Below are positions 1 to 9,547 of a DNA stretch of 64,000 bases, one piece after another. The DNA comes from Paenarthrobacter nitroguajacolicus JCM 14115 (lineage in GTDB: Bacteria > Actinomycetota > Actinomycetes > Actinomycetales > Micrococcaceae). The notes beneath the pieces were generated by a model that did no database searches, was not told the DNA's origin, and worked only from the letters and a program-made list of their open reading frames with translations. Where the stretch lies: the NCBI GenBank assembly GCA_001313365.1, contig BBFS01000008.1, positions 19,404 to 83,403 of the forward strand. Reading direction: 5' to 3'. The translations under genes and the position numbers were made by a program. Within the stretch, counting starts at the first letter, position 1, and every line of letters starts with the position of its first letter.

Positions 1-818
1 AAAGCGAGAAGCTGAACGTGTCCGGGAGTGCCGAGCGGTTGGGGGTCCGTCGCGGGATCCCAGTGCGGGTTGCGAACCAGTTTCAAGGACTTGCCACGGT
101 TGTAGGACTCCACCATGTACGGTCCCGAGGACACCGGGTGGTTGGTGTAGTCCAGCTTGGTGTCCTTGGCCTTCGGGACAGGAGCGGTATTGGACCGGGA
201 TGCCAACGCCGGGAACTCGGCGAACGGTTTTTTCAGATGGAAGACCACCGTGCGCTCATCAGGCGTTTCAACGGCCTTGAGCACAGCGGAAGGATCCTTG
301 TACGGCCCCTTGTACCCGCCGGCGTCGAGCGCTGCGTTCAACTCTTGCGGCGCCTGGGTGAAGACATCCTGCGCGAAGGTGCGCTCCACGCCGTACTTGA
401 TGTCCGCCGAGGTGATGGGTGTTCCGTCCTCGAACTTCACGCCTTCCTTGAGGGTGAAGGTCCAGCTGAGGCCGTCGTCGGAGACCTTGCCGGTGTCCGT
501 TGCGAGGTCCGGGACCACTGTTGGCGGCTGGCCCGCTGTTTCCTGGGCCATGGTCAGGGTGCGGTAGTACAGCTGGCCAACATTTGCCGTCTGAACGTAG
601 TTGCTGTTCCCGGGGTCCAGAGTCTGGAAATCGGAAGACATCAGGACGTTGATGTTGCCGCCCTTGGCAGCGAAGCCGGACTTGACCACGTTGGGCGCCA
701 GTTCCGTGACCGACCCGGCGGGCTTGGAACTGCTTGGCTGGCTTTGGCCGGCTCCACAGCCGGTAGCGGCCATGGCGATCAACACCGAAAGTGCCAGAGC
801 TCTTGCAGGGGTTTTCAT
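1..818 (-). CDS. ABC transporter substrate-binding protein, peptide family 5 (3' end outside window)
   Basis: Extracellular solute-binding protein (SBP family 5, DppA/OppA-like), expected to be a lipoprotein delivering oligopeptides to an ABC importer. Seen: ATG at 818 preceded by AAGGAGC; an N-terminal signal peptide ending in a lipobox-like AATGCGAG; then the family pattern of a first domain (GGNINVLMSSDFQTLDPGNS), a RTLTMAQE segment, and GVERTFAQDVFTQAP followed by FHLKKPFAEFPALAS and SGPYMVESYN. About 272 residues are visible and the frame is open to the window edge, so roughly the C-terminal half is missing. It lies 45 bp downstream of the permease at 864-1897 on the same strand and probably shares its transcript. 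Family assignment is confident; the substrate (peptide, nickel or opine) cannot be decided. Confidence 0.85.
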   Translation of the reverse strand, partial: MKTPARALALSVLIAMAATGCGAGQSQPSSSKPAGSVTELAPNVVKSGFAAKGGNINVLMSSDFQTLDPGNSNYVQTANVGQLYYRTLTMAQETAGQPPTVVPDLATDTGKVSDDGLSWTFTLKEGVKFEDGTPITSADIKYGVERTFAQDVFTQAPQELNAALDAGGYKGPYKDPSAVLKAVETPDERTVVFHLKKPFAEFPALASRSNTAPVPKAKDTKLDYTNHPVSSGPYMVESYNRGKSLKLVRNPHWDPATDPQPLGTPGHVQLLA

Positions 819-863
819 GATGCTCCTTGTGAGGGGTTGAAAGGCGATGCGGGGGGATGAGTG

Positions 864-1897
864 TTAGTGGCGCGAAGCTTTAGGGTCAAGGGCGTCCCGG
901 ACGGCGTCGCCCAGGAGGTTGAAAGCCAGGACGGTGACGATGAGCATGATGCCGGGAACAGCGAGGAACCACGGATCACTGAGGTACCAGTTGCCGGATT
1001 GGGCGGCGTTGAGCATCTGGCCCCACGACGGTGTGGGGTCCTTGACGCCGACGCCCAGGAAGGACAGTGCCGCCTCGGCTGAGATGTTGGTGGGGGGGAT
1101 CAGCATGGTGGCGTACACCAGGACGACTCCCATGACGTTGGGGATGATCTGTCGGAAGAGAATGCTGAGGTGCGAGGCGCCAAAGGATCGGGCGGCTTCC
1201 ACGAACTCGCGCTCGCGGAGGCTCAACACCTGTCCGCGGACGATTCTTGCGAGGTACGCCCAGCCGAAGAAGCCCAGGATGATGACCAAGGAGGCCATGG
1301 GCAGGAAGCTCCCTTCACCCAGCGGCGTATCCCTGAGCCGTGACTGCAGGATGGGCGTCAGGGAGAGCACCAGGAGTAGGTGCGGGAAGGCCAGGAATAA
1401 GTCCATGATGCGGCTGATGATGGCGTCGGTCTTGCCACCGAAGTAGCCGGCGGCCGCGCCCAGGACAGTTCCGAGGACCACCGAAACAACGGTTGAGAGC
1501 AGGGCGATGGTGAGGGAGACCTGTCCGCCGTACGCGAGTCTCGCGAAGAGGTCGCGTCCCAGCCGGGCTCCACACCCAACCAGTGCTGGGCGGACGGGTA
1601 CATGTAGCCGGGGAGCGGCAGGCCGGGCGTTTGAAAGTCGTCCAGAACTTCGGGGCTGGTATTGGACGTGTAGGGATCGTTGCCGGACATGGCACTCAGG
1701 ACGGGAGCCAGGATGGCGAACAGCAGGATGGCGACCACCACGCACAGGCTGAGGAGGGCGATCTTGCTGCGCCGGATCCTCATCCAGGCAGTGGCGAGGA
1801 GGGAACGCGCTTCGGCAGGTGCCTTGGCCTCCGGCGACGTTGCAGGAGGGAGTGGCGGGCTGCCGATGCTTGGTTCGACGGACTGTATCTGGGTCAA
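864..1897 (-). CDS. ABC transporter permease, DppC/OppC type (one frame break)
   Basis: Inner-membrane permease of a dipeptide/oligopeptide importer. The N-terminal part carries the DppC hallmark cytoplasmic segment and first helix (ALLSLCVVVAILLFAILAPV), then PSAQHWLGVEPG. The remaining TM helices and the EAA loop (FVEAARSFGASHLSILFRQI) continue in another frame, ending DALDPKASRH. The switch is near 1566, where GRDLFARL is expected right after GVEPG; one base looks lost. No ATG is available at the N terminus; a TTG at 1897 is the best guess, so the start is weak. A DppB partner permease is not adjacent: the gene upstream is divergent. The run at 1091-1097 adds a Pro in IPPTNISAEAALS. Function is confident, integrity is not. 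Confidence 0.8.
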
Positions 1898-1939
1898 CGG
1901 TTCTGCTCGTTTCGTGATCAGGAGCTGGCTCCGGAGTTC

Positions 1940-2013
1940 TTGTATACCAAAATAGACTAGAGCAGGATTGATGCGATGTAAATCACAAATAATGTACTGT
2001 TTGGAATACCAGA
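1940..2013. promoter_or_regulatory. GTATAC-type GntR operator candidates in divergent promoter
   Basis: The AT-rich divergent space between the permease and the amidohydrolase holds TTGTATACCAA (1940-1950) and a related TTGGAATACCA (2001-2011). Both resemble the TnGTATACnA palindromes bound by FCD-type GntR regulators, and a GntR/FCD regulator is encoded at 3580-4261. Assignment of that regulator to these sites is inference from proximity and motif type. Confidence 0.5.
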
Positions 2014-2057
2014 GAGTATTACGAGCTGTCCTTGGCGGACAGGAAACAGGAGTCGCC

Positions 2058-3527
2058 GTGCCTACCAAGGTCACCGCCCGCTACGTGCTGGGCCATCACA
2101 ACGGACGCCACGTGCTGCTGGAAAACGCGTGCGTGGTCTACAGCGGCCACACCATTGACTATGTGGGGGGGAATGACTACGCAGGTCAGGTGGACGAGGA
2201 ACTCGATCTTGGCGATGCCTTGCTCATGCCCGGCCTGATCGACCTCGATGCCCTCACGGACATTGACCACCTCATCCTGGACAGTTGGGCAGGTCCGGAG
2301 CAGGCCAAGGGTCACCAATGGTCCGAGGACTATTTCCGCTACCGCCGCGCTGACGTCTTCACCGCCGAAGAACGCCAGGAGGTCCGCGAGTACGCCCTGA
2401 TCCAGCTGATTCTGCACGGCATCACCACGTACATGCCCATCGCATCGGAAGTTCACTCCGAGTGGCTGAACCTTTCGAAGACTCGTGGGCATGGCTGAGT
2501 CCAGCCGACGCCTGGGCCTGCGCGGCTACCTGGGCCCGGCGTACCGCTCGGGAGCCAACGTCGTGTTGGAGAACGGCGAACGTTCAGTGATGTTCGACGA
2601 CGACCGCGGGCGGGAGGGGGGGCTGGCCGATGCCTTGCGCTTCATTGACCACGCAACGGAACTCGATGACCCGTTGGTCAACGGAGTCCTGCTACCGTGC
2701 AGGATCGAGACGCTGGACATCGAGCTGCTTAAGGCCACCGCAGCAGCGTCCAGCGAGCGGGACATCCTGGTGCGTCTGCACTCACTCCAGGGCCTCGTGG
2801 AGCGCGAGCTCATCCTTGACTGGCACGGAGTGACACCCTTGGAGCTTTTGGAACAAGTAGGGATGCTCAACGAACGCCTGCTGATCCCGCACGCCACCTA
2901 CACGGACCGAAATCCGGCGGTCCACGGCGAGGACCGCGGCGACCTCACCCGACTGGCGGCCAGCGGTGCCAGCATCATTCACTGCCCTTTGACTTCCATG
3001 CGTTATGGCAGCACGCTGGATTCCTTCGACGCCTACAAGGCGGCAGGCATCAACATCTCCTTGGGTACGGACTCGTTCCCGCCGGACCTGATCCGCGGCA
3101 TTGATGCCGGCGTCCAGCTCGCCAAGATCATGGCCGGGACCAATGACGCCGGCGACGTCGCCGGATATTTCGACGCCGCCACCCTGGGAGGAGCGCACGC
3201 ACTGCGGCGTCCTGACCTTGGGCGCCTCGAACCCGGTGCCCAAGCAGATCTCGTGGCCTTCTCACTGGGAGACATCCGGGACGCGTCCACGACGACCCGC
3301 TCCGGACCCTGATCCTGAACGGCACTGCCCGCCAGGCCGTGCTCTCAGTGGTGGCAGGCAGGACCATTATGACCAACGGTGTGATCGAGGGAGTGGACCT
3401 GGACTACTGGCGCGCAAAAGGGCAGGAGCTCTTCGATAAGATGCGCAACGCCTACACCGTCAGGGACGCCCGGAACCGTGCGGCGGATGAGCTGTTTCCT
3501 CCCGTGTATGCTCGGTTGGAACGCTGA
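2058..3527 (+). CDS. Amidohydrolase-superfamily protein with altered metal motif (frame breaks)
   Basis: Metal-dependent hydrolase/deaminase fold of the chlorohydrolase/cytosine-deaminase type, cytoplasmic, about 485 residues. GTG start at 2058 follows ACAGGAG. Visible: N-terminal beta-sandwich ending DALLMPGLIDLDALTDIDH; strand-5 histidine in IPHATYTD; strand-6 region IIHCPLTSMRYG; strand-8 aspartate in LGTDSFPPD; C-terminal LEPGAQADLVAFSL returning to the sandwich. The usual strand-1 HxH is absent, with LDALTD in its place, so either metal binding is altered or the gene belongs to an HxH-less subgroup. The reading frame changes near 2470-2485 (PFEDSWA is expected before MAESSRRLG) and near 3285, both consistent with lost bases. 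Divergent from peptide-transport genes and followed by a GntR regulator. Substrate unknown. Confidence 0.75.
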
Positions 3528-3579
3528 CCGGCGCCGTCCGGCACATGGAGCGGACACTGGCATGAAGGGAAGTTCGACA

Positions 3580-4261
3580 GTGGCTGAGGCGATGCCGGAA
3601 ACCGGAAATGGCCGCGACGAAGAGGCCCGCGCGGAGAACGTCTACCAACTGGTGTTGGAGGGCATCGTCACGGCACGTACGCGCAAGGTATGCGGTTGCG
3701 GGAACGCGAACTTTCGGAGCTTTACAACGTCTCCCGTATTCCCGTGCGCGAAGCCATTCAACGCCTGGAGCAGGACGGCTTCGTTGCAACCTTCCCGCGC
3801 CGCGGTGCCGTGGTGCGCCAACTGACCCTGACCGATGTCAACGAACTCTTCGACGTCCGTCTCTGCCTGGAGACCTTCGCCGCGCGGATGGCCGCCACGC
3901 GTGTAGCCGAAGGACGCGACGGCGGGCGGTTGGAAGAACTTATGGAGGCCTCCAAGGCAGCGATCGACGACGAACGCACCGACGACGTCGCCTGATCAGC
4001 GCCGAGCTCCACGCCGAAATCGTTCGCCTATCCGGGAACAGGTTGCTGATTGAGTCCGTGAAGCCGCTGTTCGGAAGGATGCGCTGGATCTTTGGGCTGG
4101 CCCACAACCGCAGCAACGAACTCCAACGCGATGAGCACACGGAACTTTGCAACGCGATCCTGAAGGGTAAGCCGGACCTGGCCTACTCGCTGGCGTACTC
4201 GCACATTGAGCTGGGCCGCGAACCAGTCCTGGCCGGCCTCGCCGAGACGCTGGAGCCGTAG
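3580..4261 (+). CDS. GntR-family transcriptional regulator, FCD (FadR) subgroup (two frame breaks)
   Basis: DNA-binding repressor or activator with a winged-helix N terminus and an FCD ligand-binding C terminus. The recognition region [19 protein letters not shown] and wing [11 protein letters not shown] are in one frame. The FCD part ([17 protein letters not shown], then [18 protein letters not shown] and ending [10 protein letters not shown]) needs frame changes near 3682 and 3990, each explained by one missing base. GTG at 3580 is preferred because AAGGGAAG lies 8 nt upstream; an in-frame ATG at 3562 is the alternative. It follows the amidohydrolase on the same strand and likely controls the divergent promoter at about 1940-2013. 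Its stop codon directly abuts the stop of the convergent DUF4032 gene. Confidence 0.85.
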
Positions 4262-5684
4262 CTAGTCGTCAGCGTCCGGGTACTCGTCCTCGTCGTCGTA
4301 CCGGCCCGATTCCTCCACCTCTACCTCAAGGATCTTGAGCAGTTCCGTGTCCGGGTTCAGCATGATGGCAGCTTCGTCACGGCGGTGTTGCAGCACCGTG
4401 TCCAAGTAGGACTGGACGGTCTCAGCCAACGGGACGTACCTGTCCTGCTTCTGGCTCATGTACCAGCGGTGCTCCAGGACCTCGTGCACCACTTCCGCGG
4501 GCTCCAGTTTCCCGGCCAAGTGCCGGGGGGGAATGGAACGCACAATGGGCTCGAAGATCTGGCTGACCCAGATATGGGCGCTGATTTCCTCGTCCAGGTC
4601 CGGGTTGTTGTCCGCCCGGAACTGGTCCATGTCGTTGAGGAGCCGGCGGGCCTGGTTCTCCTGGGCGTCCAGTCCGGTAAGGCGAAGCAGCCGCCGCTGG
4701 TGGTGGCCGGCGTCGACAACTTTCGGCTGGAGCTGGATGGTGGAGCCGTCCGCCGTGGTCTTGATGGCGTACTCCTCCACGTCGAAGCCGAGCTCGTTGA
4801 GACGCCTGATGCGGGCGGCCACGCGCCACCGTTCACCAAGCTCGAAGGACTCCTTCTCCGTCAGCTCAGTCCAGAGCCGGCGGTAGCTGTCCATGATCAG
4901 CTCACTGGTGGCTACGGGATCCACTTTTTCCTCGATGAGCCCGCCGTCCAGCAGGTCCATCAGTTCGCCGGCGATGTTCACGCGGGCGATTTCGAGGTCG
5001 TATTCGCGTTGGCCCATGGAGAGGTCCGGGTAGAGCTCGCCCGTCTCGGCATCCACCAAATACGCGGCGAAGGCGCCGGCATCACGGCGGAACAATGTGT
5101 TGGAGAGCGAAACGTCGCCCCCCCAGTAGAAGCCCACAAGGTGCAAGCGCACCAGCAACAGTGCCTGGCGTCGATCAGCCGAGTCAGGGTGTCTTTGCGG
5201 AGCATCTGTGAGAACAGTGCGCGGTACGGCATGGAGAACTTCAGGTGCCGTGTGACCAGTACGGGGGTTCAGCGGCCTGCCGTCCGCGGTGGTCCTGCCC
5301 GTAATGACGGCCACGGGCTCAACACAGGGAACGTCCAGCCGGGCCAGCTTCCGCAGCATGTGGTACTCGTGGCGGGCAACGTGCTCCGACGTTTCCTTGA
5401 TGGCGATCACCGAGCCACCCAAGTGCGCGAAGCGGACGATGTGCCGGGAGATACCGCGGGGGGAGCGCGGCCAGGTTTTCGGCGGGCCAGTCTTCCAAGC
5501 AATATGCCACGGGAGGTCCAGCAATTCCGGATCCGCAGCAGCTGCAGTGATGTTAAGGGAACCGATGACACTCGCGGGCGGCGCGGTGTCCTGCGCACTG
5601 GCGGCCTCGGTCCTGGGGGAGCTTGCCGATCTGCCCGTAGTCGGTGGGTTCGTCGTGCCACTGGGCTTCGTTTTGCTCGCTCAT
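4262..5684 (-). CDS. DUF4032 protein with kinase-like N-terminal domain (multiple frame breaks)
   Basis: Conserved actinobacterial protein of unknown function, with an N-terminal domain like lipopolysaccharide kinases and a C-terminal DUF4032. Reconstructed start MSEQNEAQWHDEPTDYGQIG at 5684. Then LLDLPWHIA, GGSVIAIKETSEHVARHEYH (ATP-binding-like), a catalytic-loop-like GFYWGGDVSLSN (family usual GFYWGDxSLSN; the extra Gly comes from a 7-C run), the YDLEIARVNIAGELMDL segment and an acidic C terminus (DDEDEYPDADD). At least five frame changes are needed (about 5623, 5497, 5473, 5255, 5170). The start overlaps the GH20 stop by ATGA, so the two genes are probably co-transcribed. Function unknown; the kinase relationship is a family inference. 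Confidence 0.8.
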
Positions 5685-7274
5685 GCCTCAATTGTTCCGT
5701 ACTTGGAAGGGAAGGACGGCGTCGCGTCCGGAAACGGCCAGTTCGACGTCGCGGACCATTCGACGTCGGGCGCCTCCTGGAAGGCGACTCCCTGGCTGGC
5801 GAGCCGCTCGCCCAAGGCGCCCAAGCGGCGTCGGAAGTCACCCGCGTTGCGGACTTCCTGACCGGACCAGGCAACCTCGGCCAGGGAAATCGCCCTCGGG
5901 TAAAGGAGCCACTGGGCTTGCTGGTTGTCACGGACTGTTTCAGTCCACAGGGGACCTTCGACGCCAAGGATCCGGTGATCTTTCAGCCCGCCTTGGGCGG
6001 GATCCCAGTTGTAGTACTCCGCCCAGGTGAACGGTCCGCCTTCCACCCACTCGAGTCCGACTGGCGAGTCCGGCGCGTACTTTTGGTCCAGGTACGTATT
6101 GGCGGCCGGCGACATGATCACGGGTGAACCGCCGGACTCCGCCTGTTGGACAACCGGAGCGAGGTCACCGTGCCAGTACTGGATCACAGCGCCTTGGGGA
6201 AGGGCGCCGGCGGAATACTCGTTCCAGCCGACCACCGTTTTGCCGGTCCCGGCGGCAATCCTGGCAAACTCCTGAACCATGGTCACGTAGTTCTCATGCC
6301 CGGTCACCAAGCTTCGTCGCCACCAATGTGGAGGTACGGGCCGACCGTGATGGCCGCGAGCTGGCCGAGGACTTCCCGGACGAACTCATACGTTGCCGGC
6401 AAGTCCGAGCTGAGAGTCGACCAGCCCACCTCCGCCGTTGTGCTCATGGGCTTGGCTTGGCCGTCAGGGTTGAGCTGCGGAATGGCGGCGAAGGCAGCAT
6501 TGACGTGTCCCGGGAGGTCGATCTCAGGTACCACGAGGACGTTCTTGCTCGCGGCATAGGCCTGGATGTCCTTGAAGTCCTCCTGCGTGTAAAACCCTTC
6601 GCGCCCCCCCCTCGCCGGCATCGCCGTGGGCACCTCTACAGCGCCTTGGCCGCCGATAGCGGTCAGGTTGGCGTAAGGCAACCCGGACGGGTTGCCCGCG
6701 GACCCGGGATCGTGAATTTCGATGCGCCAGGCTTGGTCGTCCGTGAGGTGCAAATGAAGGGCGTTCAGCTTGAACTGCGTCATGACGTCGATCTGCTCTT
6801 TCACCTCCTCCACAGTGAAGAAGCTGCGGGCGACGTCCAGCATTAGCCCGCGGTACGCGAATCGCGGGGGCGTCCGCAATCTCGACGGCGGGAATCACCC
6901 AGGTGCCAACACCCGGTTGGAACCCTCAATGGCGGCTGGGAACAACTGACGGAGCGTCTGCACTCCGTTGAAGAGTCCAGCGGCAGTAGAGGCCGTGAGC
7001 CCGGCCCCACCTACGGTGACGCTTAGCGCATAAGCTTCCGGGCCGCCGTCGAACGTGTCCGTCAACTCGAGGGAGATGTCGCCGGGGCGGGTGTCCTCAA
7101 CGATGGGCAATTCGAAACCCGTGGCGCCGCGCAGCAGCGAGGCGAGCTGCTCAGCGACCGGCACCGCTTGGTGGGGGAGCGGCGATCCGCGCGGCAGGGG
7201 CAAGCGTAAAGGCCGACTCGTCCACAAGCGCGACGTGCGATGGACGGGGGGATCAGGTTATCTGTGGTGTTCAT
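5681..7274 (-). CDS. GH20 beta-N-acetylhexosaminidase (frame breaks)
   Basis: Hydrolyses terminal beta-linked N-acetylhexosamine residues, e.g. from chitooligosaccharides or peptidoglycan fragments. No signal peptide after MNTTDNLIPPS, so probably cytoplasmic. Domains: N-terminal GH20b (VAEQLASLLRGATGFELPI), then the TIM barrel from FAYRGLMLDVARSFF, with LNALHLHLTDDQAWRIEI and the catalytic Asp-Glu pair in HIGGDEAW. The barrel continues in another frame with VTGHENYVTMV, VVGWNEYSAGALPQ and LGVEGPLWTETVRD, ending KYGTIEA. Frame changes occur near 7200, 6885 and 6305. Length of about 530 residues fits the family. It precedes the DUF4032 gene with an ATGA overlap and lies downstream of a sugar-ABC ATPase, which fits aminosugar uptake and use. 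Confidence 0.88.
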
Positions 7275-7306
7275 GTCGTTCTTTCCGGGAGAAAGGTTAA
7301 CGCGAG

Positions 7307-7336
7307 AGCGGCCCGACCGGGAGGGGTCGGGCCGCT
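7307..7336 (-). terminator. Hairpin between sugar ATPase and GH20 gene
   Basis: AGCGGCCCGACC and GGTCGGGCCGCT form a perfect 12-bp stem with a 6-nt loop, 100 nt past the ATPase stop. There is no clear T tract, so termination strength is uncertain. Confidence 0.6.
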
Positions 7337-7435
7337 ATCTAAATGCGGAACGTACAGACGCGTCAGCGCCGGGATGGGCCCACGCCGGCAGGGTTCCCTG
7401 GCCGAGCGAAGCGAGGCTAGGGTGCCGGTGGGGGA

Positions 7436-8529
7436 CTAGTCGCCCAGGCGGAGGCCGGTCTTGGTGTCGAACAGGTGCACGTGGCCGGACTGCGGACGAA
7501 CGAAGATGGACTCGCCCTTCATCGGGGGGGGCGACGACCGTCGACGCGGGCAACGATGTCGTGGCTCTTGCCATCCAGGATGGTGTGGCCGTAGACGTAA
7601 GCGTCAGCGCCGAGTTCTTCGACGACGTCAACCTCAACCTGGAGGCCTTCGCCGTTGCCGACGGTCTCAAGGTCTTCCGGACGGGAACCCACCGTGACGG
7701 TCTGGCCGTGAGCTTCTTCGAGGATGTTGCGCGGCACGGGGGGGTAAACCGTTCCACCGAACTGGACGCCGCCGTCCACTACAGGCAGTTCAAGCAGGTT
7801 CATGGCCGGGGGGGAGCCGATGAAGCCTGCAACGAAGACGTTCTGCGGGCGGTCGTAAAGGTTGCGCGGGGGGGTGTCAACCTGCTGCAGAAGACCATCC
7901 TTGAGGACTGCAACGCGGTCACCCATGGTCATTGCTTCGACCTGGTCGTGCGTCACGTAAACGGTGGTGACACCGAGGCGGCGGGTCAGGGATGCGATCT
8001 GCGTACGGGTCTGGACGCGGAGCTTGGCGTCAAGGTTGGAAAGCGGCTCATCCATGAGGAAGACCTGCGGGTTACGGACAATTGCACGGCCCATGGCAAC
8101 ACGCTGGCGCTGACCACCGGAGAGTGCCTTCGGCTTGCGGTCCAGGTAAGCCTCAAGGTCAAGAAGCTTGGCGGCTTCGCGGACACGCTCGGCGCGCTCT
8201 TCCTTGGAGACGCCGGCAATCTTCAGTGCGAAGCCCATGTTGTCCGCAACGGTCATGTGCGGGTACAGGGCGTAGTTCTGGAAGACCATTGCGATGTCGC
8301 GGTCCTTCGGCGGTACGTCCGTGACGTCGCGATCGCCGATCAGAATGCGGCCGGCGTTGACGTCCTCAAGGCCTGCGAGCATGCGCAGCGAGGTGGACTT
8401 ACCGCAACCGGAGGGTCCAACGAGGACCAGGAATTCGCCATCGGCGATGTCGATGTTGAGCTTATCGACGGCGGGCTTATCTGTGCCCGGGTACAGACGC
8501 GTAGCGTTATCAAAAGTAACTGTAGCCAC
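7436..8529 (-). CDS. Sugar ABC transporter ATPase, MalK/UgpC/MsmX type
   Basis: Energy-coupling ATPase for carbohydrate importers (CUT1), peripheral to the membrane. GTG at 8529 follows GAAGGGAT and gives ATVTFDNATRLYPGTDKPA. Walker A GPSGCGKST, Q-loop VFQNYALYPHMTVADNM, signature LSGGQRQRVAMGRAI, Walker B VFLMDEPLSNLDA and H-loop VTHDQ are intact. The C-terminal regulatory OB-fold follows. The last stretch (MKGESIFVRPQSGHVHLFD, then TKTGLRLGD) is in another frame after 7530. Three runs of 7 C add a Pro in DTPPRNLYD, GSPPAMNLL and VYPPVPRN compared with the usual family sequence. It stands alone with no permeases next to it, which suggests a shared ATPase serving several importers (inference). 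Confidence 0.92.
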
Positions 8530-8601
8530 AGTTATCAATCCCTTCACCGGCAGGTACGTGCCGGACGATCCGTTGTGAATGGTTCATTTTCTTCAGTTGA
8601 A

Positions 8602-8625
8602 CTCCCCCGGCCGATGGCCGGGGAG
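8602..8625 (-). terminator. GC-rich hairpin downstream of otsB
   Basis: The sequence folds as CTCCCC(C)GGCC / GGCCGGGGAG around a GAT loop, about 110 nt after the otsB stop and upstream of the ATPase start. No T tract; it could equally be a leader structure of the ATPase mRNA. Confidence 0.4.
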
Positions 8626-8736
8626 GATCGTGTGACGTCGCACGGTACTGTGCGTCACATCACATCCAAGAGTATGTCAGACTTTTGGACGAACTACCTA
8701 AATGTTACAAACGTCACATGTTGCGCTGGTCACTCG

Positions 8737-9547
8737 CTAAGCCTCCGCGGTCACCCGTCGGCGTTCCCGCAGCAAGGCTTCCAGTAACTCTGCCACGTGC
8801 ACCGGCGCTTCCACCCGGTACTGCGCCTGGGTGAAGTCCAGGCCCACTTTGATGCCGACGTCGTCACCCATCAGCCGGCCCAGCGCGTCCTCATCCGTGA
8901 CGTCGTCACCCGCGAACAGGATGGCTGTAGCACCCGTCGCCTGACGGAGAAACTCCACGGCCTCACCCTTGGATGCGTGGACTACCGAGGTCTCCAGCAC
9001 ACGCTTGCCGGTCTTCAGGTAGACCCCCCCGGATGCTCGCGGAGCACCCGCATGGCGGCCTCGACGGCGTCTTCGGCAACGTCGTCGTCGGCCATCCTCG
9101 TGTGGAGGACGACGCCGGCAGGCTTGTCCTCGAGCAACGTCCCCCCCGGAGCGATGTTCACGATTTCCGCCAGAACCTCACGGACCGCGGCAAGCTTCAG
9201 CCGCTGATCTTCGTCCAGTTCCAGGCCCAAAGAACCTTCACCCAGCCAGACCTCGGCGCCATGGCTGCCGATCAGCAGCGTATCCACCGGAGGCGAGGCG
9301 ACCAGCCGCAAACTGTCCAGTGCGCGGCCCGAGATGAGTGCCGTCGTCGTGCGTGGCAGTTTTGCCAGGGCCTCCAGTGCAGCGGCGGACCGGGGGGGCA
9401 GGGGGGGCGTGCGTCCTCCGCGTGGTCGACGAGAGGGGGGGACAACGTACCGTCGAAGTCGAGGGCAACCAGGAGGTGCTCCGTGCCGGAGATACGTCGG
9501 ACGGCGTCCAATAGTTCCGGTGACAGGGTGAGGTTTTCAGCTGTCAT
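8737..9547 (-). CDS. otsB: Trehalose-6-phosphate phosphatase
   Basis: HAD-superfamily phosphatase that converts trehalose 6-phosphate to trehalose in the cytoplasm. Start [18 protein letters not shown] at 9547. HAD motif I is LVALDFDGTLSP (nucleophile and acid Asp pair), motif II lies in DTLLIGSHGAEVWLG, the Lys-containing segment is VVHASKGEAVEFL, and motif IV is ILFAGDDVTDEDAL. It ends LRERRRVTAEA. Frame changes near 9410 and 9020 split it into three pieces; LSPPLV and APGGTLL carry one-residue insertions at 7-base runs. About 268 residues, normal for the family. Its ATG lies inside the end of otsA (11-nt overlap), consistent with translational coupling in an otsA-otsB operon. Confidence 0.92.

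Noticed and set aside
4385..6127. 580-residue plus-strand ORF opposite DUF4032 and GH20
   Set aside because: Arg/Gly/Val-rich shadow frame. The minus strand carries clear family motifs in the same interval.
7240..8787. 515-residue plus-strand ORF
   Set aside because: Antisense shadow of the MalK-type ATPase, whose Walker and signature motifs are on the minus strand.
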